Assembly (NCBI RefSeq): GCF_026241135.1
Contig: NZ_JAPFGA010000001.1
Span: 62,001-126,000 of the forward strand
Origin: Galbibacter kalidii
GTDB taxonomy: Bacteria; Bacteroidota; Bacteroidia; Flavobacteriales; Flavobacteriaceae
Direction of reading: 5' to 3'
Length of the DNA stretch: 64,000 nucleotides
In this document: positions 26,309 to 34,160 of the stretch, one piece after another
Position numbering within the stretch: the stretch's first letter is position 1
Layout: each line of letters begins with the position of its first letter
Translations under genes and position numbers: made by a program
Notes under the pieces: generated by a model
What the model was told of the DNA's origin: nothing
Seen by the model: only the letters and a program-made list of their open reading frames with translations
Database searches by the model: none

Positions 26309-28981
26309 ATGAAGCTGAAATTTTTATTTTTTGCATGGGGTACATTATGTGCTCTTCAATTTTCTAATGCCCAGAACGATACTATTTGGTACGCTTCCAA
26401 TTGGGGTAAAACTACCAAGGACAATGCCGCTTATTTTCGACCTTCGCCACAGCCAAAAGGTGATGGTTTTTGGGTAGAGGATTATTATATCTCCGGTGCT
26501 AAGCAAATGGAAGGCATTTCCAAGAAGGAAAACCGTGATGTTTTTGACGGAGTGATCATATGGTATGATGAAGATGGAGAAATAAATCAAAAAGCCAGTT
26601 ATAAAGATGGACGCCTGGATGGAGAGTTCACTACCTATAAAAATGGGAAAGAGACCTCCAAACTCATCTATAAGGACCATAAGCCACAAAACGGAACCAG
26701 TATTTATTACGATAAAACCTATAATTTTTACAGGCATATTAGCTATAAAGATGGAGAAAAAACCAAAGAGCTGATCTATCAGGAAACTCCCGATAAAGGT
26801 GCCCGTATTACACAAGTGTACAACCATGATGCGAATAGGGTAGTTTCAAAATACTACGATAAAGAAGGAATTGTGCAGGGAGAATTTTCCCACAACCTTA
26901 AAAGGCCCCGCGATCAAAAATTTTACCAGGGTACTTATGTAAACTATTATTATAATCCCATGCGGATTTTAGGTAAGAGAAGTTTTAATGATGGTGCTTT
27001 GGAAAAGAAGAGGATGTATTATCCTTCCAGTGAACTAAGGGAAGATGTTATCATCAAAAAGGGGCAAGCTCATATCACCTATTATGACGAAAGCGGGAAG
27101 CAGTTGGGACAGCTTACTGCTGAGTTCAAACCGGATCAAAAAGAGTACGACCTGTACAGATATCCGATTAATGGTACGGTTATGGAATTCATTAAGTCCA
27201 AACAAACCAAAGAGCTTCATTTTGTTAAACGTATCATGACCTATGAGAACAAGAATAAAGTAAAAAAGGAAACTTTTTATGAAAATGGAGAGCTTGAGAG
27301 CCGTATCATATACGGCAAGAACAAGGCTTATAGCAGCATTATCAGGAAAGAAACCTTTGGAGAGAACGGAGATCTACTTGAAGAGATGTCCTATAAAAAT
27401 GGAAAACCTTATAACGGAACAGAGACGGGATCTTATAAACGAACGACAACAACCTATAAGGAAGGAGTTATAGTAGCCGAGGTAAAGCGTTATAAAGACG
27501 GATCAGTTTTTAAAAAAGAAACCGGTGACCATGCCGTTTTTTATGACAAGAAGGGGGAAGTATTAGGAAAATTGGAGTATAAAACGGAAACGTACAACTA
27601 TAAAAAACCCTATAACGGCGATGTCATCCGCCTTAACTATCGAGATTTGATATCTTCTATTAAGAGCTATAAGGAGGGTAAGCGTATCAAAAATGTACTT
27701 TTCAGTAAAAATACGGACGAGCAAGGAAAGCCATTAAAAAAAGAGGAAATTTTTTACAACGAGAGTGGAAGAAAAACAAGGATGAAAGATTACTACAGCA
27801 ATGGAGTGTTGAAGTCCGATACCCGATATAAAAGTTATGCTGACATTGATATGGCTAGCTTTTATACTCCCCAGGGGAAAGAGCTTTCTACTATACATTA
27901 CAATCCTGTAAAAGAAGGGACTGCTTATACGTTTTTCAGTAGGATGGATTCCATCAGTTCAATCAGTACCTATAAGGATAACAAACTGGTGTATGAGAAA
28001 AACTATGACCGGGATTACAAGACCAAAGAAGATGGCTATACGATTTATCTCAGAAATGAGATCGATTATAACGGAAAGGCAGAATTTTACAATAAAAAGG
28101 GAGAATTGCTTGCCAAGGCTACCTATAAAGAGGGAAAGCCATGGCAAGGAAAAGTGGTAACCGGAGGATCCTATCAATATGAGATTATACCTTATGTGAA
28201 CGGAAAAAAGCATGGTGAACAAATAGGGTATGTGCAGTCTGGTGACAAAAAAGAGTATATCACAAGTAAGATCACCTATAAAGATGGTCAGCGTAACGGG
28301 GCATCCTATTATTATGACAATAGTGGAAAATTAAGTGGTGTGGATAACTATAAAGATGGTAAACAGCATGGAGAAGCTATAGATTATAATGAAGATGGCT
28401 CAGAGCGAAATAAATTGGTGTACAGGGATGGAGTTGCTTATGAAGGTTTGTATGTAAAAGTCAAAAGAGGCTATGGAGATCGCCCCAATATAATAAATAA
28501 GGCTTATTACAAGGAGGGAGAACTTGTAAAAGAAGAACGCACCGGTGAGTTTGAGGGGAAAACTCAAGTGGTCAAGGAGGTTGTTTATGGCGATAATACT
28601 TTAAAGTCGACACAATATGATGATAACGGGAACAAGATCAGTCAATACCATATCACTGATATAGATAACGAGAGTGGAGAAGTTGTGTATTATGACGAAA
28701 AAGGAGAGAAAAAAGAAATTGGGGTTTTAGAAGATGGAAAACCTGTAAAAGGTGTTTTTTACCTTGATAACTTTTACGGTAAATATAATTTGATTCCTAA
28801 AAGGGATGATCAGATAAAGACCATCAAACTTGAAATAAATGAAGACAAGACTGTACTTTCCGGTTTGGATGAAAATGACAAAGAAGCCTTTTCAATAAAG
28901 GAAAGCAAAGATCTTACGGAGTCTTATCTGTTAAAAGAGATAACCGAATCTTCTTATTTCTATAATGACCTTTTGAAATAG
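26309..28981 (+). CDS. large exported MORN/YwqK-type repeat protein
   Basis: 890 residues. Signal peptide (ALQFSNAQN) then some 25 irregular repeats of the YwqK/MORN-variant type: short beta-hairpins with YKDG, YENGELE, YYDxxG and NG-x-x-x-G signatures (for example SYKDGRLDGEFTTYKNGKE). Database names call such proteins YwqK-family antitoxins, but an exported 890-residue form is more likely a surface or periplasmic scaffold; that is inference. Usual family members are far shorter (about 150-400 residues). It is flanked by terminators, so it is a single-gene unit. Confidence 0.75.
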   Translation: MKLKFLFFAWGTLCALQFSNAQNDTIWYASNWGKTTKDNAAYFRPSPQPKGDGFWVEDYYISGAKQMEGISKKENRDVFDGVIIWYDEDGEINQKASYKDGRLDGEFTTYKNGKETSKLIYKDHKPQNGTSIYYDKTYNFYRHISYKDGEKTKELIYQETPDKGARITQVYNHDANRVVSKYYDKEGIVQGEFSHNLKRPRDQKFYQGTYVNYYYNPMRILGKRSFNDGALEKKRMYYPSSELREDVIIKKGQAHITYYDESGKQLGQLTAEFKPDQKEYDLYRYPINGTVMEFIKSKQTKELHFVKRIMTYENKNKVKKETFYENGELESRIIYGKNKAYSSIIRKETFGENGDLLEEMSYKNGKPYNGTETGSYKRTTTTYKEGVIVAEVKRYKDGSVFKKETGDHAVFYDKKGEVLGKLEYKTETYNYKKPYNGDVIRLNYRDLISSIKSYKEGKRIKNVLFSKNTDEQGKPLKKEEIFYNESGRKTRMKDYYSNGVLKSDTRYKSYADIDMASFYTPQGKELSTIHYNPVKEGTAYTFFSRMDSISSISTYKDNKLVYEKNYDRDYKTKEDGYTIYLRNEIDYNGKAEFYNKKGELLAKATYKEGKPWQGKVVTGGSYQYEIIPYVNGKKHGEQIGYVQSGDKKEYITSKITYKDGQRNGASYYYDNSGKLSGVDNYKDGKQHGEAIDYNEDGSERNKLVYRDGVAYEGLYVKVKRGYGDRPNIINKAYYKEGELVKEERTGEFEGKTQVVKEVVYGDNTLKSTQYDDNGNKISQYHITDIDNESGEVVYYDEKGEKKEIGVLEDGKPVKGVFYLDNFYGKYNLIPKRDDQIKTIKLEINEDKTVLSGLDENDKEAFSIKESKDLTESYLLKEITESSYFYNDLLK

Positions 28982-28996
28982 TTAAACGAGCTAATA

Positions 28997-29989
28997 TTAA
29001 TTAGTTGATTTTATTTTATACCAATCCTGATCGGCAAGACTGTCGATCAGGATTTTTTTTAGACTATAGTTTTGTTGTATGTCCTTATCATTTAATTGAT
29101 GTGACCACCGCACGCGTTTGGTGTTGTCAGCTCCTTTTCCTGAAGAATTGTATTCCGCATAAAAAGCAGAAGTGTGGGCTTCGGGTTTGTTCCAATCATG
29201 CCAAGCTTCAGGGTGAATTTGTTTTCCCATTTCACAGTTGATAAAGACCGTTTTGGCATAGATGCGCCATGGGCGTCCCAAATAGACTTTGGTCACATTT
29301 TTATCCGCCGTTAGCCGGCAGTTTATAAAAACATAACCGAATGGAATATGCTCCGGTGTGGAAGCGGCGGTGATATACGAATCACTTTTGCTGTGAATTT
29401 GACAACCATCAAATACAGCTGTTGCCTGTCCGAAGATGAAATCGGTCGTTCCTTCAATAAAACAATCTTTAAAATACTGTTTATGGCCTTCCCCGCTGGT
29501 GTAAACTGTATCTTGATTTCCTTTAATGATACAGTTTTCAACCTTGATCCGGTTTCCGGTGAGGGATAGAGCTACTGCTTGTCCCACATTTCCGGCTGTG
29601 TTTTCGATAGTGAGGTTTTTTATAAAGCAGTCATTTCCTTCAACTTGTAATGTAGAGGTGTGAAAAGTACTGTTTCTTCCTAAATCTATCCCTTTAAAAT
29701 AATCGTCGTAGCGTATGATGGTACGTTCTTTATTTTCCCCGATGAGTGTCACTTTCGGATTCCACTCATAAATTTTAACCTTTTCATGATACACCCCTTC
29801 TTTTATATGGATCGTAATCTGTTCGTAGGGAAAGGACTTGGTATCGTTTATCGCAGCTTGTATGCTGGTGTAATCACCACTACCGTCTTTAGCAACTGTA
29901 AATTCATTGTCCTGATTGACACTGGTAGGCTTATCCTTGCAGTGGAGTAGGGAAGTGCTTAACAATAAATATATAAGGAAAGTTTTCAT
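28997..29989 (-). CDS. pectinesterase (CE8), lipoprotein
   Basis: 330 residues. Lipobox LLHCKD (Cys17). The right-handed beta-helix carries the CE8 catalytic set: Gln137 region GQAVAL, GNQDTVY (Gln159, Asp160), TTDFIFG (Asp183) and YLGRPWR (Arg239). It de-esterifies homogalacturonan so that polygalacturonase can act. Last gene of the susCD-side pectin operon, about 175 bp after GH105. Its 3' coding end contains a hairpin serving the convergent gene. Confidence 0.93.
   Translation of the reverse strand: MKTFLIYLLLSTSLLHCKDKPTSVNQDNEFTVAKDGSGDYTSIQAAINDTKSFPYEQITIHIKEGVYHEKVKIYEWNPKVTLIGENKERTIIRYDDYFKGIDLGRNSTFHTSTLQVEGNDCFIKNLTIENTAGNVGQAVALSLTGNRIKVENCIIKGNQDTVYTSGEGHKQYFKDCFIEGTTDFIFGQATAVFDGCQIHSKSDSYITAASTPEHIPFGYVFINCRLTADKNVTKVYLGRPWRIYAKTVFINCEMGKQIHPEAWHDWNKPEAHTSAFYAEYNSSGKGADNTKRVRWSHQLNDKDIQQNYSLKKILIDSLADQDWYKIKSTN
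29023..29060 (+). terminator. terminator of the MORN gene lying inside the CE8 coding end
   Basis: AATCCTGATCG (29023-29033) and CGATCAGGATT (29044-29054) form a perfect 11-bp stem followed by a T-run to 29060. It sits within the last codons of the convergent pectinesterase gene (DSLADQDW region). Confidence 0.7.
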
Positions 29990-30033
29990 GTGTCTAGTAT
30001 AAAGTGCTGTGCAAAAACTATCATTTTATTGTC

Positions 30034-30128
30034 ACACTGAGCCTGTCTGCCGTCAGGCAGGCCTGTCGAAGTGTATTTTGAAAAAAATCAAAGAGTATTC
30101 GACAGTCCTTCGACAAGCTCAGGATGAC
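30034..30128. repeat. REP-like inverted repeat with a nested palindrome
   Basis: Outer arms resemble GTCACACTGAGC and GCTCAGGATGAC, and inner arms CCTGTCGAAG and CTTCGACAAG. The left arm is interrupted by TGCCGTCAGGCAGG, which is flanked on both sides by CCTGTC, as if a small palindrome had inserted and duplicated six bases. It lies between CE8 and GH105. Confidence 0.65.
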
Positions 30129-30164
30129 AAAATCCATTTTATTATTTTTTAGACCTAATGAAAT

Positions 30165-31400
30165 TTATTTCCCCAACTCCAAGGCAGCCATAATAAAGGG
30201 GCCTGTTGCTTTGGGGTCGTTGTCTTTTTTACGTTCGTTGACATAATATTCATAGGAGCCGTCACGATACGGATTACCACCCAATCCTGCTACGGCGCAA
30301 GCCTGAGTGATATCGATTACGCCATCTTCGTGAACTTTGATCAATTGTTGAGTCAATCCTTCAAAAGCTTTTTCGGCGTTTTTTATAAAATGCTCCGGGA
30401 GGTAGCCTTTGTTTACTCCCTTAGCCATTGCATAGGTAAACATACTCGTACCTGTAGATTCCAGATAATTTCCTTCTCTGTCCCCCATATCGGTTACCTG
30501 ATACCAAAGTCCTGATTCTTCATCTTGAAATTTCACCAAGGCTGTAGCCAGATCATTAAGATAAGCGATCAGTTCCTTTTTTTTAGGGTGATCATCCGGG
30601 AAAGAATCCAAAACATCCACAAGGGCCATGGCATACCAGCCTAAGGAACGCGACCAAAAATTGGGAGAGGTTCCTGTTTCTTTGTCCGCCCAGTCCATTT
30701 CTTTGCTTTCATCCCAACCGTGATACAGCAAACCGGTTTCTTTGTCTATGGCGTGTTTTTGGATGAGTTCGAATTGCTTGGCGACATCATCCAAAGCTTT
30801 TCCATCTTCAAAAGTCGCTGTATATTCAGCATAGAAGGGTGCACCCATATAAAGTCCGTCCAACCACATCTGGTTAGGATAGATTTTTTTATGCCAAAAT
30901 CCGCCTGATGGGGTTCGAGGCTGATCTTCGAGTTGTGTTCTTAGCGTTTGCATAGCCGTTAGATATTTTTTGTCCTCTGTTGTTTTGTAGAGGTCAAACA
31001 ATATTTTTCCGGCATTGATCATGTCTATATTATATTTTTCAATCTCATAGGTTTCAATCGTTCCGGTACTGTCGATCAATTCATCAGCATAATCCTTTGC
31101 GTATACATAGTATTTTTCATCTTTGGTTTGATGATATAATTTTTGGATAGCCAATGTTACCAATCCGTGGACATAATCCCAATCAGGTTCTCCTTTACCG
31201 TCGATTTGCCATGCTTCGGGATTTCTGTGTATAATGGAAAGTGCCATACGCTCCGACCATTTTAGGGTGGTGTCAACAACCATTTCCGGTTTGTCGACAA
31301 CTGTGGTATCAGCAGTGTTTTTTGCTCCTTTTTTGCAGCCTACGCAAAAGGCAAGTATTAAAAAAGCTGAGCCAAAAAGTATTTTATAGTTAGATTTCAT
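30165..31400 (-). CDS. unsaturated rhamnogalacturonyl hydrolase, GH105/GH88 type, lipoprotein
   Basis: 411 residues. Lipobox AFCVGCKKG. The alpha/alpha-barrel is marked by WDYVHGLVTLAIQ, the catalytic-Asp region NQMWLDGLYMGAPFYAEY, GTSPNFWSRSLGWYAMALVDVL and ESTGTSMFTYAMAKGV. Family members hydrolyse the unsaturated uronic acid at the non-reducing end of pectin-lyase products. It starts 9 bp after the DUF4861 gene, in the same operon. The terminal unsaturated uronate it releases would feed KduI/KduD. Confidence 0.9.
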   Translation of the reverse strand: MKSNYKILFGSAFLILAFCVGCKKGAKNTADTTVVDKPEMVVDTTLKWSERMALSIIHRNPEAWQIDGKGEPDWDYVHGLVTLAIQKLYHQTKDEKYYVYAKDYADELIDSTGTIETYEIEKYNIDMINAGKILFDLYKTTEDKKYLTAMQTLRTQLEDQPRTPSGGFWHKKIYPNQMWLDGLYMGAPFYAEYTATFEDGKALDDVAKQFELIQKHAIDKETGLLYHGWDESKEMDWADKETGTSPNFWSRSLGWYAMALVDVLDSFPDDHPKKKELIAYLNDLATALVKFQDEESGLWYQVTDMGDREGNYLESTGTSMFTYAMAKGVNKGYLPEHFIKNAEKAFEGLTQQLIKVHEDGVIDITQACAVAGLGGNPYRDGSYEYYVNERKKDNDPKATGPFIMAALELGK

Positions 31401-31409
31401 GTTGTTGCT

Positions 31410-32417
31410 TTAAAGTTTTCCGTTTTGATCAAGTTGGTTCAACAACTGATCTATATGTTTAACAAAAGCTTCTTTGGTGGTAATACCGTCTTTTTCCTTT
31501 TCCCAAGCTCCCAGGAAGTAGTAGGAAACAGCCTTGTCGGTAGGTTTGAAAATCAATAGGTGATCGTCCGGACCTTCTACACTTTTTTCAATATCAGAAG
31601 TTTTGTAGAAAATGACCATTCCTAATTTGTCGGGTACCAAGGTTTGTTCGCCATAGGTGGCAATATATGCCCAATTATTGCTCTCGCTTTGTTTTTTGAT
31701 GAGGTCGATACCGTCAAACTTAACAATTCCGGTACAGATACCTTCTATAGCTTTAGATGGTGTAATCGTGTGTTTTGTATATCGGTGTTCCGGAGTAATG
31801 CTTAGTTTCGATTTAAGATCTATTTTTTCATCAGCAGTAGCCCAACCGGTATAATCGATATAGACTGAAGACGCATCAGTTTTATTTTCTACGCGAGCTG
31901 AGGTAGCATCTACTTCTTCAAAGTGAAGCACTTTTCCGTCTTTAAACCGGCCAATAGAACCAATCCCTAAAGATTTTCCGGCTTTAAGGATATCCATTCC
32001 CCAGTCGCTCATCTCGTGATAGGAATCGAAATTGTCTTGCCCAACGTTGGGCAAAACCATATCGTCTGTCTTCTTTCCGAAAATATCAATGGCATTTCTC
32101 CAGTCGAGATAAAGTCTATATCCTACTTTATCACTTTCCCAACCCGGCCCTTCATAGCGGATGTAATAAGAATGATCTGTATGTTCTTTGGGAACGTCCA
32201 GACTTTCCACATTTTTAAAGGCAGATCCGCCTTCATATTTGCGGTCTACCCATTCTCCACCTTCCCTAACTGAAATCTCAGCATAGGTTTTTGGGGCTTT
32301 TTCTACTTCTTCGGTTTCTACCGTTACTTCGGTTTTTTCTTCTTTTTTTGTCTCTGTTTTACATCCTATCAATGAGGCTGTAAGCAGTGAACAAAGAATT
32401 AAACTTGATTTTTTCAT
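31410..32417 (-). CDS. DUF4861-type lipoprotein of the pectin operon
   Basis: 335 residues. Lipobox LIGCKTE. The body matches the DUF4861 pattern common in pectin loci: WVDRKYEGG, GPGWESDKVGYRLYLDWRNA, HEMSDWGMDILKAGKSLGIGSIG and a late AYYFLGAWEKE-like close. It is beta-rich and resembles carbohydrate-active beta-jelly-roll enzymes. No biochemical activity is known to me. Its place between SusD and GH105 suggests an accessory hydrolase, esterase or binding protein for pectic oligosaccharides. Confidence 0.8.
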   Translation of the reverse strand: MKKSSLILCSLLTASLIGCKTETKKEEKTEVTVETEEVEKAPKTYAEISVREGGEWVDRKYEGGSAFKNVESLDVPKEHTDHSYYIRYEGPGWESDKVGYRLYLDWRNAIDIFGKKTDDMVLPNVGQDNFDSYHEMSDWGMDILKAGKSLGIGSIGRFKDGKVLHFEEVDATSARVENKTDASSVYIDYTGWATADEKIDLKSKLSITPEHRYTKHTITPSKAIEGICTGIVKFDGIDLIKKQSESNNWAYIATYGEQTLVPDKLGMVIFYKTSDIEKSVEGPDDHLLIFKPTDKAVSYYFLGAWEKEKDGITTKEAFVKHIDQLLNQLDQNGKL

Positions 32418-32450
32418 GATGTGTTTTTTAAGTTTATTTTTTTAAAAAGT

Positions 32451-32484
32451 AAGAACTTGGTGAAAATTACTTCACCAAGTTCTT
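32451..32484 (-). terminator. strong hairpin between susD and the DUF4861 gene
   Basis: Perfect 14-bp stem AAGAACTTGGTGAA / TTCACCAAGTTCTT with a 6-nt loop. On the minus strand it is followed by ACTTTTTAAAAAAA. It may be a partial terminator that lowers expression of the downstream enzymes relative to SusCD, or an mRNA-stabilising stem. Confidence 0.6.
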
Positions 32485-32534
32485 AATAACTGCTATCTGA
32501 ATTCTAAATTCATGATAAACTAAAATAATGAAAA

Positions 32535-34154
32535 CTATTCATATGCAGAATTTTGTGGAAAATCCTTGTTTTGGTTCAAGTCTATGGCGTCTTGAGGAAT
32601 CGGTCTTAAGATTTTCAATTCTCCATTAGATCCGTTAAAATTCGCTGTCTCGATAAGGTAGTGATGCATGGATGCTCTTTCTACCAATTTACCTGTACGT
32701 TTTAAGTCAAACCAACGATGATATTCACCCAACAATTCCCTGGCTCTTTCATCAAGAATGTAATCTATGTCCAATTCAGCTGCTGTAATAGGAGTGGCAT
32801 TAGCTCTTTCCCTTACTACATTCAGCCTTTGCAAAGCTGTTGCAGGATCGATTGTTAAATAGGCCTCTGCGGCGATAAGATACGTATCAGCCAATCTGGA
32901 CAGAATAATGTCTCTTGTACTCACCCTACCGCTACCAAATGGAGACTTGGGATCGTCAAACTTCTTAACGGGAATGGTCTCGTAATCGAAGTTTCTGTTT
33001 GCTGATGGAACATACTCACCATAAGGATGGAGTGTAACTCCCGGATGTGCTGCTTCATAAGCTGCAAGTTCAGCATCTGTACTGGCCCATTTTGGGGCAT
33101 AATATTCAGCAACTTCTAAACCACTGTGATCTTCAACGTCAAAATAATCATAATACCTGCTGAAAACCTCGGTCATAAACGTGGCTTCCCATCTATCGTC
33201 CCCTTCTTCATAAAGGTCAACGGCAAAGGCTGTAGGACATAGGGTATATGAGCGGTAAGGAGCGTCTCCTGCGACTTCGTTTCCTCCTAAATAAGAACTA
33301 AAGAAATAGGATTGTTTATGGCCCAGGTTTGTTGGGTTTGCACTGTTAGACACTTCACTGAATTGAATGGAAAAAATGGTTTCGCTGTTCATTTCGTTTC
33401 CGGGAGTCCATAACTCTTCATAAGGGATGGTCAAGGCTTGTCCGGCTATGGCAGCATCGGCATAGGAAGCTGCTTTTTGGAAATCGTCTGAAGCGGCAAA
33501 GCTTTCGTAGGCTCTGGTTAAATGTACTTTAGCCAATAAGTGGCGTACCGCTCTTTTGTTTACACGTCCGGTATATGCTCCGTCCCCTACCAGAGAAAGC
33601 GATTCTTCCAATTCAGCAATAATAAAACTGTATATTTCTTCTGCGGAATCTCTGTCGAAAGTCAGTTCCGGACTGTCAATGTAATCGGTGATTAGCCCAA
33701 CACCTCCGTAGGTTTGTGCCAAAAGGAAATAAGCATTTGCCCTAAGGTATTTCACTTCTCCGATTTGCCTATTCAAATCTGAAGTTTGCTCCGTGATATC
33801 GCTATAAAACATGGCCATATTAGCCACTTGGATAGCTCTATAACAAGTAGCGTACAGGGCTCCAACCCCTTGAGAAGAAGGGGTGAGTTGTGTGTACTGA
33901 CTCAATCCTGGTGGTTCCTGATCACGTCCTTCAGCATAGAGGTCTGTCCCGGCACAAAACAACCAAGGGTCATCTCCGTAGATTTCTTTTAATTGTGCAT
34001 AATTTGCGTTGATCAAACTGTTATATCCTTCAGTGGTAACATAAGAATTTTCTGCTACTTCACTCGATAAATTGTCTTCTTCCAGATAATCATCACATGA
34101 AAAGAATGTGATGCCTAGAATTCCTAAACCGAATATTATTTTTTTCATTTTCAT
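32535..34154 (-). CDS. SusD/RagB-family glycan-binding outer membrane lipoprotein
   Basis: 539 residues. Lipobox ITFFSCDDYLE. The N-terminal TPR-like SusD fold (YLRANAYFLLAQTYGG, RAVRHLLAKVHLTRA) and C-terminal motif DERARELLGEYHRWFDLKRTGKL are diagnostic. It caps the SusC pore and binds oligosaccharides at the cell surface. It starts 6 bp after susC, and neighbours make pectic oligogalacturonides the likely ligand. Confidence 0.95.
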   Translation of the reverse strand: MKMKKIIFGLGILGITFFSCDDYLEEDNLSSEVAENSYVTTEGYNSLINANYAQLKEIYGDDPWLFCAGTDLYAEGRDQEPPGLSQYTQLTPSSQGVGALYATCYRAIQVANMAMFYSDITEQTSDLNRQIGEVKYLRANAYFLLAQTYGGVGLITDYIDSPELTFDRDSAEEIYSFIIAELEESLSLVGDGAYTGRVNKRAVRHLLAKVHLTRAYESFAASDDFQKAASYADAAIAGQALTIPYEELWTPGNEMNSETIFSIQFSEVSNSANPTNLGHKQSYFFSSYLGGNEVAGDAPYRSYTLCPTAFAVDLYEEGDDRWEATFMTEVFSRYYDYFDVEDHSGLEVAEYYAPKWASTDAELAAYEAAHPGVTLHPYGEYVPSANRNFDYETIPVKKFDDPKSPFGSGRVSTRDIILSRLADTYLIAAEAYLTIDPATALQRLNVVRERANATPITAAELDIDYILDERARELLGEYHRWFDLKRTGKLVERASMHHYLIETANFNGSNGELKILRPIPQDAIDLNQNKDFPQNSAYE

Positions 34155-34160
34155 GATTGA

